Notes: generated by a model from the letters alone, not told the origin. DNA of 64,000 nucleotides from Cryptomeria japonica (GCF_030272615.1 NC_081405.1:475668008-475732007); one strand, 5' to 3'; shown: positions 11,661 through 24,313, numbered from the stretch's first letter. Made by a program: numbers and translations.

Positions 11661-12780
11661 AGAAACAGAGGTAAAATGTAGTGTTTCTTGCAAATTGTTT
11701 TGTTTTGCATTCTGTTTCTGCTTTTTGGTTTTTTTGGTACTAATCCTTTATGCAGCACCTTGGCATTACGCATGGCAAAGACAACAAATGAAACTACTAA
11801 CAAATTTTATGCAGGTTTGATAGTCAAAGACTAAACAAATTAAACTTCTGACTTGGTGATTTTGCAAGTTGCCTTATACTCCAACTAAACCTTGTGTTTG
11901 TAATTTATAATTAGGCACCTAGTTTTGATTGCTAAGTAGGATGGAATGAACATATGTTTGCTTTGATTGTTGAGTTTGACATTGGAGTAGGAGAGTATGC
12001 TCTCATCCTTCTTAGGGTGATCAGAAATCCAGATCTTCGATACCATTCTCATGTTTTGATTATGTGTTACCTTTAGAGGGCTTGCCTTCCCGACCATTTC
12101 CTCTTGCAAGCAAGTGACAATCATGAGAAGGGAACAACCCAAAGTGAGTACGGCTAGAATACCTTGGCATTCTAACTCACTATAAATAAATACCTAATGA
12201 GCAAAAGCTTTCAAGGAAGGGTTACGTGGGAATTGCAGTTACTTGGGAAGTGATGACTCTTGGACTCTTTCTCATATCAACATCTAAGTAGGGCCTCAAG
12301 GTCTAAATCGTGCTTGTGTGACTACATTTGTTTGGTATCTTGGTGGGCTTAATGTCTCAATCACGCTTGCATGACACCAAGGAGTAACGCTTAATAGAAA
12401 TCCTTACTAAACACCTTGTATTTAGAGGCCAAAAATCCTTCTAGTTGCTTGAGAAGGACAAGTTCGGATACTTGGAAGAGATACTAAGTTTGCCATGCGG
12501 AGATTTCCATGGGGACTAATGCTTGGCTGCCCTGAGAAGTGAGTGTCGTGGAGGGGAGCCCGTGGGGTCAAGCATCTATGTATTCTCCTTGAATCTCATA
12601 ATTAGTCTACCTCTCAAGTACCTACTACCCTTGCCTACCATAAGAAATGTGTGAATGAGCATGATTGTCTTGAGTCTAAGTTGAAATATCTTGTCTTCTT
12701 TTCTTGTCAAAAGTTGAGTTGTGTCTCATTTCAAAAACAATGACTAATTGATCCAAATTGACATGATTGAGAAGGATGAC

Positions 12781-12975
12781 GATCAATGACAAATCAATCA
12801 CAAAATGACAAAGTTGACAAGAGGACAAGGATCGATGACAAAATAGATTACAAAATGACAAGATTGAAACTGACCATGATTGATGACAAATCGATCGCAA
12901 GATAACAAGATTGAAAATGACAACGATCGATGACAAATAGATCGCATGATGATAAGATTGATAAGAGGACAAAAC
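12781..12975. repeat. Minisatellite, about 48-bp unit, four copies
   Basis: Units start with GATCAATGACAAATC at 12781 and with variants at about 12830, 12878 and 12925. Each contains a block like ACAAAATGACAAGATTGA. The array sits in the non-coding interior of element D. Confidence 0.7.
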
Positions 12976-13746
12976 CCTAATTAGGATTGATGATGTCCAA
13001 AATGATGACAAATAAGCACACACATTGATGCGATAGGATAAGATTGACCAAAATCATGACTGAAGATTGTTGTCGACAAGACCTAATTCGAAGGCGAGAT
13101 GAATGAAGAATGCAAAAGAATGACTCGATGCTCACAAATGATAAAGACCAAGTGCGAATCATAGGAGAAATGTTAATGTGACACAAAAACCCTAAAATAA
13201 GGCAATGTGCAATTGTTAAAGTATGACTCCACAAGCGTTGACCATTTTTAGACATCTACAACTTGCCTACACCCCCTGACATGCATCAAAAAATGAACAA
13301 AATTGACCTACAAAAGTGTGCTCAAATTAGAAATTGACAAGTGGGCATCAGGGTACATACCTCTAGTCCTATGTCCTCTAATAGTTGATAGCTCCGCATG
13401 CACTCACCACAACAATTTTTCCTCAAAATTCACACCATCCTTGCCAAGCCTTCCTTGCTCCAGAGCTGCAATTCTTCCCAATGAGAGTGAAAATGAACTC
13501 TTTAATTTGTATTAGTTGTGGTCTTTTTCACCTTTTGAAACTTGTATCTTTCGCATTTGAACCCTGATTTCACTTTCGTTCATGATTTTGGAATCCAGGC
13601 ATCATTATGGACAAATTGACCTCTTGTTCAATTTTTTCAGCCAATTTTTTAAGGGGGCACCCTTGTAACCTGTTATGTCTGGGACATCTTTTAATGCGAT
13701 TTTTCTTGAATTCTGTTTGAAACAATGCTCTAAATTGCATTGTCTC

Positions 13747-13774
13747 AAAATGGGGCAAAAAGTAGACACTAAAA
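13747..13774 (+). promoter_or_regulatory. Polypurine tract and start of the 3' LTR of element D
   Basis: CAAAATGGGGCAAAA is followed by AGTAGACACTAAAA, after which element B begins. The same arrangement, CAAAAGGGGGCAAAA then TGTAGACACCTAAAA, is seen at 61217-61246. In D the LTR's first T has become A. Confidence 0.65.
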
Positions 13775-14679
13775 TGTAGGAATCCAAGAACACTGAGAGG
13801 GGGGGTGAATCAATGTTCTACCAGAATGATCAATTTTAACCTTATTAAAACATGCATTCACCAAGTAGTATGCCGGTACATATAAGATTGAAAGAAGTAA
13901 AGAAATCAATAAGCCAATCACACAAATCAATACCATAACATAGAGAATTATACATGGAAAACCTCAAAGAGGAAAAACCACGGTGGGATTTGTGACCCAC
14001 AATATCAATCCACTGGCCATATGAAGAGATATTTTATAATATGGGTCCCTGCACATGCAGGAAGGCTTACAACCTAGAGCACATTGCTCATCACAAAGGA
14101 GTATCGCTGACTACAGTCACTCAGAATAAGAAAACATAAAATTGAACTCATATAATGCATCTGCTATCCCTGATTGAGTTCTAGTTCAATCTCTATTTGT
14201 TCTGGTTCTGAAACCCTAAACCCTTACCAAAATAACCTCTTACATAATCAACATTCCTCGCATTACAATTATCTCTCTCTCACTCATATTTTATTCCCTC
14301 ATATCACAAAATTATTCAATAAACTCACCTATATACCCTTACAATCTTCCATGCCTTATGTTGACTTACATAGATAATTACAAAATGAATATACAAGTCT
14401 GCTCAATTACATATATACATAAATATCAAAATCAATTTCCAATTGTTGGATCTACCAAATGATGGTGGCCTCCTATACCAGTATTCTATGTAAGTCATAT
14501 CATCCTGCAATGTCGGTACCCATATAATTCCTCCAACTAGTGAAGATACCTGTCGATGTCGATGCCGGTGTCGGTGAAGTGTCTGTCGGTGAATAACCAA
14601 ACCAAGATATAAAAGCCAGAACATGTTGCCATCAATGAAAACATATTGAAACCAATCAAATGAGTGTCAATTGCCAACA
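13775..14679 (-). repeat. 3' LTR of element B
   Basis: 905 bp with ends TGTAGG...CCAACA. It matches 37597-38503 along its length. The minus-strand start abuts a polypurine tract (AAAGGGGGAGA, about 14690-14680). The inverted repeat GTTGCCATCAATG (14625-14637) with its complement at 14694-14706 spans the junction. A second pair (GAAACCA...GAGTGT with ACACTC...TGGTTTC) nests around it. Confidence 0.9.
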
Positions 14680-14912
14680 ATCTCCCCCTTTGGCATTGAT
14701 GGCAACACTCATGTGAAAAATGATAATGGTTTCACTCTGAGACTGCTCCCCCTGAGCTGAATATCCATCTGTGATCATGATCTGAACAAAATACTCCATA
14801 CCTCCAAGAATATATTTATCACCTATACCTCCCCCTTTGACATCAATGCCAAAAAAATACCAAAAGTAAGGATGAAGAATGAAAGACTATACAAAGAATG
14901 TCCCAAAACACC

Positions 14913-17900
14913 TTACCAGAGTTGAATATATTTGAAAATTTCTGGATAGGCTTTCTCCAAAAGCTCTAGATAGGTATCCCAACCTAGTTTGAGTGTTCTA
15001 GAAATAGATACAAGTCCATTAAGCATGTGAGCATATGACTTTTTATCCTTAAGTTCTATCAGTGTGGGCTTACCAACCATATCAATACACTCCTTCTTAT
15101 GTACACTCAATGAGTCCAACCAAGGACTCGCCAATCCTCTGAGACCTCTATCTCTTCTAATGATTTTATCTTTATCCCTCTCAAGAGATGAAACTTGAGC
15201 TTCCAATACCAAAATCTGAGCATCAATAGATGTATTTAAATAATTTGAGCCATCAAAATAATTGACTATACCTACAATTTTCTCCCGAGTATCCTTAATC
15301 CCTTTATCTATATTTCTTGTAAGTAAACCTATGTTACAACATACTCTATAAATATTTGTACATTGCCTTAAGGCATTATCAATTAACTTCAACTTATCAT
15401 TAATCTCCTTCTTCTCTGACTCAATCATCTGATCAAATGTTTCTCTTTTGTCTTGTGTAATCCTCTCCAATGCCTGTCGGTTAGATATTTGTTGTAAAGA
15501 TTGAAAGTCCTTTGAAATGTGCTCTATGGTTATTTTAATCTTGCCAGATGGGCTTGCTCCTTTGTCAAGTTTGCACTCTGGGATAAGTCTATGCAAAATT
15601 GGGATTGATTGATTAATAAATCCTTTGTCCACAGATCCTTCCTTCATCATCTTCTATGGGCTCAGTAGAACTCATCTCAGTTATGCTCTTCTTCTCTACC
15701 TGTGAGGTGTCAATTGACAATAATGATGTGCTCGCTACAAGTTCCTTGTTGGATTCCTCTTTCTTCTCCTCTGATGTTTTATTAAATTTAATATCTTTCT
15801 CTTTTCCACTTGTGGCTTAGCCACTTTGTGCAGTATCATTTATTGTCGGTTCCTCCTTATGAATCGTGTCCTCAACCTGTACATTCTAATCAAGAGAACT
15901 ATTGTCCTCAACATTTGTAACCTATACACTCTCTGAATCTGTCGGTATCTCAACATTTGCTAGTGTCACCTCTGTGTCCTATACATTAGATTATACTAGG
16001 GGCTCTATATCTAATATCTTAATATCTTTCAAAATTGTAGAAGAGGTACCCATTATACCTTTGCCTTTCCCTTAAACTGGGATGTTTGTAGTGTCATTTT
16101 TAGCTTTCGATGATGTGTAAAAACTAGGGTTTTCAGCAAAGAACTGAACCCATGCCTTGTGGGTCTTAGTGATTATCTCATTAACCCTTCCTAACATAAG
16201 ACTAACTATCATGTGCTTGCTATGAAATTTTTTTTTTTTGCAACCTGAAGTGTCATATCCAACTCACTAGGAGTAATGGATCCACGAGTAGTCAATAACT
16301 CTTGAATCTTTATATGCTTGTCTTCCTCTATAGCTGATAATCTCCTAGCATCTAAGTTGTCATATAGTTGTGTCGGTATTTGATTCTCAGTTTCTAACAA
16401 AGCTTTCTTATATATATCCAAATATAACAAAACTATTTCCTCAACTTCTCTTTGCTCATCATCATCTAAATGCTCATAATAAAATTGTACATTTTTCAAC
16501 ATACCATCCTTAGTAATTTCATCTACCAATTCTGCACAAGTCTTGGGTGGAATACTAGTTACATTACCAAAGACAATTGCTAGGTCTATGTCATCTCTTC
16601 TTTCTTCTACCAGTACCGGATGGCGCAGAAGGTGTTTGCTTTGGAGCTCATTTCTTTGTCGGTACTTTGACTGTAACCTTCCTTATCAGTTGCTTCCTAG
16701 CTTCCTCCTTGAAATATTCACTTTTCTTCCTCAATACCCTCTTAAATGCTAAGGGTGTGTCATCTTTACTTCCAAAGTCTAATGGAATAGGATCAATGAA
16801 TATTTCAGGCTCTTTCCACTTCCTTCCTTTTTCTGGAACAACATCCATTAATGCTTTGATATCCCGAGATACTTGTTCAACAAATTTGCTTGCCTTGCTC
16901 TTCTTTTTCTCCCTCTTCTTTCGATTAAACTCAGTTTGAACCTCTTTCTTCTTCTATTTTCAGTATCAAAGTATTTCTTGGCTTCATCAATTGGCGCATC
17001 AATTAACATCTTTGCATAAGCATCCAAAATCCACACATCAACTTCATAACCCATCTCTTCAATCCATATCTTCTGGGGTTTGACTGCTTCCATCAAGGTT
17101 TCATCCTTTTTAACCATGAAGCATATCTCGGTTGAGTATTTCGCAACAATTTGCTTTAGAATCCTCTCTCTAGATTTCATATCCTTCTGGAATGCCTTGA
17201 AGTAACCCCAAACCTTATCATCTCACTGACTACCCAGACTAGCAATAGATTGTTTCAGTTGTCTTCCTACTGGGATATCAAATGCCCACTACCTCTTCCC
17301 AAAACCGAGAGTTCATTAATTAAAAATAGCATCAAATAGACAATAATATTCCCATATCAAAATCACCCCTTCTTCTCTCCTTTGATCTTCCCAAGGTTAA
17401 CTAACAACTCATCTAACATCCATCCATACAAATCTAACTTCTCATTATCCCTCATGATCTTATGTGTGGCATAAATGCAGGAGCTAGAAACGGAGTTAAG
17501 GTGATTGGATTGAGTTACCTTGTATCCATTAATCATGCTGCCAAATTTGATGTCTAAGTCTATGATAGTGCTAACCCTCATCGATCGTTGGTCCAAAGTT
17601 GTGCCCATCAGTTTGTTAACCTGATCATTAGAAATTGTTTTCTCTGAATGCTGACCAATCTGTGGAAAATAGGTGATGGCCCTAATGGACTCCTTCGAGA
17701 TCTTATACGACCTGTCCAACTAGATGAATTCTCCATGCACTCTACTCAAAACATATCTGATAATCTCATCTTAAAATTTAGAGATATACAAAATGCCAGT
17801 AAACCCTAGATCCTCAATGTGCTGATACTTGGGCTTGATCTTTCCAGAATCTCCCATTAACTCACTCATTTACATGCTCTTGATATCATTGGTTCCCAAA

Positions 17901-18100
17901 TCCTCAATGTGGCAGTGATTGTATGCTCTGACATCTTCCACATATATAACTCCTTTCGAAACATGGGAAAGAGTGCCAACTAAATCATCCAAGGTGGCAA
18001 TATGCAAACATTGCTTGAAAGTTGGCCTAGGATGATCCTTAACCACAGCAACAGTAGTATTTGCAATAAAAGTAGGTGCAGAGGATGATCTTGCTTCCAT
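14913..18100 (-). pseudogene. Accessory protein of element B, broken
   Basis: The minus-strand frame starts at the ATG at 18100-18098 (MEARSSSAPTF) and runs in pieces to the stop at 14913, about 1,060 codons. The pieces are 18100-17870, 17719-17363, 17180-16848, 16848-16648, 16529-16209 and 15650-14913. The N-terminal and middle motifs match the accessory protein of A in the same order. The last 245 residues are largely helical and charged, with predicted coiled coil. Element C lies just upstream of the start, separating the ORF from gag. Function is unknown. Several stops and frameshifts make it inactive as it stands. Confidence 0.7.
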
Positions 18101-18136
18101 GATGAAAGATAAATACCTGAGAAATAGTTGTCGGTG

Positions 18137-18141
18137 AAACC
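18137..18141. repeat. Target site duplication of element C, left copy
   Basis: AAACC lies directly before the LTR start TGTTGGGTG at 18142. The same five bases follow the right LTR end at 36096-36100. Confidence 0.9.
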
Positions 18142-18886
18142 TGTTGGGTGAATATTTTGTCACTAGCGTACCAATGACCAAATATATGATTCACACACAG
18201 CTATGTTGAGAAATTAATCTCTCCTCTCATCAAGGGGAGGTTCCCTTTGAAATTTCTTCTCTAATTAATAAGAAATTAAAATTTGTGGGTTAGTGTTGGG
18301 CATATAAATCTCTCTTTTCAGAGTTAATGTATTCTCCCTCCACTTTGTTACAATTTCCCTATAACTTTGATCCTTAAGGAAATAAACAAATTAATCCAAC
18401 AAACTATACCAAGATTTTATAAGCAAGAAGCACAAAGTCTTTCTTGAATATAACACTAACTTAACTAATTATCACAATGGTTAGCAATTCAATCTTACAG
18501 CTCAAAGTCTTCAAGTATAATTCCTTAATCCTTAAAACTACAAGTAATAGTAGCAATACAAAGCCTACTACTAGTCACTTAACAATAAAAAATTTCCCAA
18601 ATATTCAAGAAGCACAAAGTCTACTTTTACTATTCAAGAGCTCTTTAACCCACTTAACAATACCTCCTATATCAAAATATTCAAGAACATATATAAGTCA
18701 TGAACATAAGAACATCAACTCATATAAACAATTTTTGACACGACACAAAGTTTGGGATCAAATAAATGTGCTTTCTTTATTTAATTGATCAAATCTTCAC
18801 AACAAAAGCTCAAAGTCTTAGTTGAGACAAAAATTCGACAGAGTTTTGCTTAGCATAATAAAAGATTAAAAATACAAATGAGGGTC

Positions 18887-18900
18887 CTCCTTATATATAA
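18887..18900 (-). promoter_or_regulatory. Probable core promoter of the C LTR (left copy)
   Basis: The minus strand carries CTTATATATAAGG, and the same motif occurs in the right LTR at about 31079-31090. It lies about 750 bp from the LTR 3' end and downstream of the LTR reading frame. The motif is a palindrome, so direction comes from context only. Confidence 0.5.
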
Positions 18901-19054
18901 GAAGAGTGGAGAAAAATGTGGGCACAATTGACTAATTCAACTGCACAGTCCCACTTGACTACAACTACGGCAGAAAGAAAATATACAGCTGTGGGAAAAC
19001 TTGCAGCATCTAACAATGAAACTACATGAAAAGAAAATGTCAAAAAGGGACACT

Positions 19055-22000
19055 TTATTCATCTTTCTCCTCCTTGTTTGACTTGTGGAATTCTTCAAAC
19101 TTAGCTAGGATGGACTCCATCTCTACTTGGTTTGGCATTGGGGTAGAATCTGTGATTACATGAACATGGAAAATTGTATCCTCAGCCTCTACATATTTCT
19201 TTTTCCCATCCTTCAGCATGGATGTGAGGACCTCAAAACTGACTTGGATCTTCGGTAACTTATCGAATGAACCAAGTGAGAAATCATGTCCTGTGTAGTG
19301 ATCCATTAAAGAAATAAATTCTTGTGTGATGGCATCACTAGTAATGGGATTCTAATTGTCATCATACAGATAATAAGGAAGGTCGGCAATTCTGGCATAA
19401 ATGAGATAAATCTCATCATCATCTTCCTTCCTCTCTTGGTATAGCTCTGTTGTCATCAACCTTATTGTCTCTTTCTTGTGAGACAATAGCAACAAGATTT
19501 GGATATATTTTTCCCTTGAAGGAACCACTTTATTCTCAACGAGGACGTCTATTCTAAAGTCCTCCATTTTGCTCTGAACGATTGTACTCTTCTCAATATC
19601 TTCAATCTCCTGAGATAATGAAGTTTTGACACTTTGCATCCCACTTTGGATCACTTCAAAATCAATCAATAACCCAAGTGTTGAAATTAAGAGATGAGAC
19701 CCTTCTAACTTCAGCCATGTAATCCACTCGTCCACCACTCGGCTCTTGGCTCCTTCCTGTTCAATTTTCTTAAGAGCTTTAGTGTCCATTGAGGATCCTA
19801 TGGGCTCAACTTCCTAGGAGGATTGTGTAACTTTGAGAAGAACATTAGTCAATTGCTCACATTTATGTTTTAATTCATTCTTCTCATCCCTCTCTTGGTC
19901 AAGTCTCTATAACAAAGAGTTAAAAGCTATCTGAGAATCTAGCTTAACTCTCTCATGTGTCTCCTCTCCAAGCTCCACGCTTTGCATGATGTAATCCTTA
20001 GGTTGTATATCATTTATTCTTCTTTGATGATGGTACCATGACCTCAACATACTTCCTTTTAGAATTCGAGTCTACTAACACTCGAGAGACAGTCTTCGGC
20101 TTCTTTGTTCCTTTGGGCTTTGGAGGAACAAACTACTCAAAATCAAACTCATCAGGCAAAATTACCTATTTCTTCCTCTTAGGTGCTACTACCTCCATAC
20201 AAGGTGGTAATTCTAGATTGGCGGGTGGAGTAGTAGCTTCTTGTTGAGTCTCACTTGGTATTTCAAGAGCAAACCGGCTTGAACCTACAACGGTTGTAGA
20301 TATTTTTATAAATATCAATAGTGAAGTATCCAGTGATATCCCAGTTGATGTAGTAACAACTGCTAATGCTAACCCTTCTTTAGTTACAGCCACAGAGGAG
20401 AGATTGGAAGGTGCAATGGAAACAATTTCAGTACTAAATAAAGGTCGGATTTTTGTTATGATTGTCGTAGTAGAAATAACTTTAGTGCTTACTAGAGATG
20501 GAATTTATGTTATGACCACTATAGAAGGTAAATTCATCGTCTGTTGTTCCACAAACGCTTGCTGCATAGATTCAGGAAACTCCAACATTGAAGATTCAAG
20601 GGTGGTTGAGGGGATATCATCCAAACTAGAAAATTTGGATAATGCGAAAAATTGTTGAGAAGTCTCTGACTACGTCATGTCCATGCCCAGGTCCTCATCA
20701 TCGAATTCCTCTTCCTCTTGATCAGAATCAAAATCGATGGAATGGATAATCACCTCTGAATGAGTTGGCACTTGTGAAGTGGGCAAGACATTAACTTCAC
20801 CAAGATGTGATGTTTCTTCAACTTGTGCTTCCTCTTGTTGAGGAATTTCACCTTCTTCTATCTCCTTCTCTTTTTCAGTATCTCTAGCAGTCTGTTGTTT
20901 TGGTTCCTTTGTGGTTGTCTCCTACACTACTGAAGATGATTCACCTTTTTTGGACCCTTTAATTGTGAACTTGATTTTGGGTCCTTTCCCCATAGATTGT
21001 GTTGCAGGGGCCGAGGATAGTGATTGTGGATCTTCTTTTCTCTTGGTTCTTGTTTCAGTCGTAGCTCTCTTAACAACTAGGCCATCACTATTATCGTCAT
21101 CTCCAGAACTAGCAGGAAGTTGTTTCATTCTAAGATTCTTTTTTAACAACCATGCATTGGTGTTTGCCAAAACGGGATAAATTCTTTGAGTGATAGACTT
21201 ACTCTCCTTTTTCAACCATTGCACTGGTGGAAGTGGAGAGTCAACAATCTTCTTTTCATAAGAGGCTGGGCCTACTATGTCATCAATGTCTTCCATGGTC
21301 ATTGGGATCTTTCCCAAAGCTAAATTTTCAATCTGCTCCAACGTAAGATGACTAAAATCCATTCTTCTTATGTCTTCCTCATCTTGGCAATCCGCCCACA
21401 CATCCTCGAACCTAAAAACATGGGTGTAGTTTCTTTTGAGCTTATTCTTCATGCCACGAAAATTAAAATTAGTTTTTGCTTTGAATCTTCTCATAGTGTT
21501 CCATTTCATCTCTTCCTCCATGTTCTTAGCCTTGGGGTTAGTTAAAACTGAGTACCTGCCACTAGATTCTGAGAACTTCAACCCAGTCTTATGTGCTTGT
21601 GATTTATTTTCATGCACCTAGATTAGTTGCCAACACAACTCAATGAGAATTATCTTATCAGATGGATACCTTGGTAAAATGAAGGGTTCACCTGAGAAAC
21701 ATCTGATCCAGATGTAAGTCAATGTTGGAAACTGAAGAAAAACGCATCCAAAATGAGACACCTTGTTATATGCAACCTCTAATAATATTTTCTTCTATAG
21801 ACTTTTATCAAACATGCACTTCCACACAGCAAAGAAGGCATCATTGACTCTTCTAAAATGGATACCTTGATTCTTGATCATGAGTTGATCATAGTATTCC
21901 CAAACAGGTGCTAATCTCCTGTCACCTTTGGTAGATAAACCTGGATATTGCCTCATAGAACAGGCTGCATAAACTAGGTAAGAGGTCATATAAAATTTCA

Positions 22001-22793
22001 ATGTCACTTTAAATTCTTTCAACTGTGCATAGAGTGCATCACTGATCTGCTCACCCCAATCAATCCTAGCAGCCCCTTTCCTGATTATATTTATGTAATA
22101 ACACATCCAGCTTTGAAACTAATGAGAATCCTTTAAACCCTTTACTCTTGCCAACATGGTGACCATATCACTGTACTCCTCATTGAAGTCACTTCTATAG
22201 AAATACTTAGGCCATCGCGAGGTGGTAGAATTTCTAGTAGTAGAGAGGTACACTGTATTGATCACTTTCTTGCATTTGACCTCATTTTTCTCATAGTACT
22301 CTTGAGCACTTTCTTGAGAAATGTCGGCTACTTCCTCGACTAAAGAACCTTTGAAACACTATTGAAGAAAACACTATCCAAAGTTATGATCACATTTTGA
22401 TCACCATCCCTAACCTGTCTTGTATTTGGATCCAAGTGATCCGCTACTGCAAGTACAAAATCTGGATCATGAGTTGCAACTCGAAAGGAAGCATATTTAT
22501 GCAACTTAGATTTGATCAAGTTTTGTTAGGCGGGAAGGAGCTTTTGAAACTCGATCAATAAAATCCTGCATACTGACATGACCAATTTTTGTATCTTTGA
22601 TCTCCTTGATGTTTGAATCTATTGAACTTTTTGGGTACAAATTCAAGTACTTATCATACTTGTACTTCATCTTTTTTGTTGTTGTTTTACCCAGTGAAGA
22701 TTCCAACTGACTCAAAGAAGGCTCTGATTTGTCATGAGAGGGCCTTGAAATTTGCAAATGACTGCATTCAACACTGAGGATTAGCTTCTTCAA
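19055..22793 (-). pseudogene. LTR-encoded accessory protein of element C, left copy
   Basis: Minus-strand frames 22793-22506, 22106-21795, 21617-20922, 20393-20166, 19789-19352 and 19306-19055 align one-for-one with frames in the right LTR, so they are fragments of one protein of about 1,240 codons. It has a globular N-terminal half (motifs around SYLVYAACSMRQYP and HFRRVNDAFFAVWKC), a Ser/Thr/Lys-rich middle and a charged C-terminal part. The N-terminal half loosely resembles the accessory proteins of A and B in hydrophobic pattern. I do not recognise the family. Stops and indels break it. The start is uncertain: the first frame has no ATG at its edge. Confidence 0.6.
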
Positions 22794-22930
22794 TAGTTAT
22801 CATCATCAATAAAACCAAATTTTATCAATTGGATCGAAAAATCAGACTCAGAACAGGCTTGGGAGCAAAATTGCCAAAAATCGCAGGTCAGGGAAAAAAT
22901 TCTGATCTGCACCTTAGGAGTCAAAATTTT

Positions 22931-23440
22931 CACATGGGACTTTAAAGTCCAATGTGCAAAGATAAAACATCTTTACTTGCATATTGGACTTTAAAGTCTG
23001 ATGTGAAAATTGGGGAAAGTCATCAGCACATCAGACTTTAAAGTCCGATGTGCAAGTTAGGAAAAATCATTAGCACATCGGACTTTACAGATGTAAATCA
23101 TTCAAAAGACCAACACATTGGACTTTAAATTCCAATTTACTGGGGAAGGGCAACCGATTGACATGTCGGGTTTTAAAACCTGACATGTCAATCGGATAAT
23201 CTCCTCTCGCATATCGGACTTTAAAGTCCGATATGTGAGGTTTACCCTCCTGCATATCGGACTTTAAAGTCCAATATGCAAACAATTATCTCTGTATATC
23301 TTCCTTCATGTTGGGTTTTAAGACCCGACGTGCAGGCAAGGGAGGGGGGAAAATAAAATGGATCAAAGGGTGATTAGACAATAAAGTCCAATTTCCCTCA
23401 ACGCGAAGAGAAGGTTTAAGAGCAATTGGATTTTAATGTC
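22931..23440. repeat. Palindrome cluster I in the left C LTR
   Basis: At least nine palindromes of 26-42 bp lie 15-50 bp apart, nearly all centred on TTTAAA. The typical core is CGGACTTTAAAGTCCG flanked by CACAT/ATGTG or CATAT/ATATG. Examples are 23026-23053, 23210-23235 (perfect over 26 bp) and 23251-23280. The longest is 23154-23195 (42 bp, one mismatched pair), built on GGGTTTTAAAACC. Confidence 0.9.
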
Positions 23441-23726
23441 CTATTTCCCTTTGACAATGGAAAAAACAAATTCCCTCCTACAACAGAAAAACGAAAGCGA
23501 AAGGAAAAGAAAAACTATAAAACAAACAAAAACCCTACCTGAATCCACGCAGTCGAAGAAAATCAAGCGACTAGCGATGAATCAAAGTTGAATTCGCGAG
23601 GAGAGGAGTAGGAGGGCATGCGTAGAAGAGAAAACTCAAAACAAAAATGAAGAATTAACCACAAAAGATTAATAAATAACCCAAAAATTAGCAATAAATA
23701 AGCTCATTAAAGTTAATTGCGCAATT

Positions 23727-24000
23727 CATGTCGGACTTTAAAGTCGGACATGCAGGTTTAAAACCCTTGCAAGTTGGACTTTAAAGTCTGACATGCAAAT
23801 TTTGACAAATCAACCGGCAAGTCGGACTTTAAAGTCCGATCTGGAGGGGAACGATTACCTGCAAGCCAAACTTTAAAGTTCGATCTACAAGGGAAAACCA
23901 AACCTTTGCACATCAAACTTTAAAGTCTGATGTGCAATTCCCTTTGAAAAGAAGGAACCCTACAAGTCAGACTTTAAAGTCCAACCTGCAGGAAAAATTG
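23727..24000. repeat. Palindrome cluster II in the left C LTR
   Basis: Six further TTTAAA-centred palindromes lie near 23727, 23768, 23816, 23861, 23906 and 23962, with arms such as GCACATCA or GCAAGTCGGAC. They begin about 160 bp inside the LTR's minus-strand start. Confidence 0.85.
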
Positions 24001-24313
24001 CAAATCTTAAGAACTTAAAAATAATAAAAAAATGAAAAGCTAAAAGCTAAATGAGCTAACCGATGGAGTCGTCAAGCTCTCCTGGAGGTTGTAAGGTACG
24101 AAACAGATTAGTTTCATAGTGTTGCCTCATGATTTTGGTTGTGTTGAAATCAAGGACAACAGTTGGCTCTAACTGGGGAACAAGTTGCACCACTTGAAGC
24201 TTGTAAAATCCAGAACTCTGAGTGCTTGTATCCATTGGGCTATAGAGTCAGGAGATGAAAAAGAAGAAACTATACAAGTTTTACAATAAGTACATCTTCC
24301 TTTACATTTCTCT

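Larger units (their letters stand above)
11061..13774 (+). mobile_element. Element D: non-coding gypsy-like remnant, left part
   Basis: The end of an LTR (..TATCTACA at 11362) is followed by TGGTGAACCCGATGTGAAC, which is almost identical to the primer site of element G. About 2.4 kb of internal sequence shows no pol or gag. It contains two minisatellites and a polypurine-like stretch before an LTR start at 13761, and is then cut by element B. The continuation is probably at 38504-40027. The 5' and 3' LTR pieces share only a weakly similar end, so their membership in one element is an inference. Confidence 0.5.
18142..24161 (-). repeat. 3' LTR of element C (6.0 kb)
   Basis: On the minus strand the LTR begins at 24161 with TGTTGTCCTTGA and ends at 18142. 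From its start it contains palindrome cluster II (24000-23727), cluster I (23440-22931), a long accessory reading frame (22793-19055), a TATA motif (about 18899-18889) and a 750-bp non-coding end. If the TATA box sets the transcript start, U3 is about 5.3 kb and includes the reading frame. Confidence 0.9.

Noticed and set aside
14208..14226. Telomere-like CCCTAAACCCTTA motif (also near 38037)
   Set aside because: It is a single short match in both LTRs of element B, with no array.
22931..24000. CRISPR-like array of palindromic repeats with short spacers
   Set aside because: Repeats vary in sequence and length, spacers are not uniform, no cas genes exist, and the array is part of a plant LTR present in both LTR copies.
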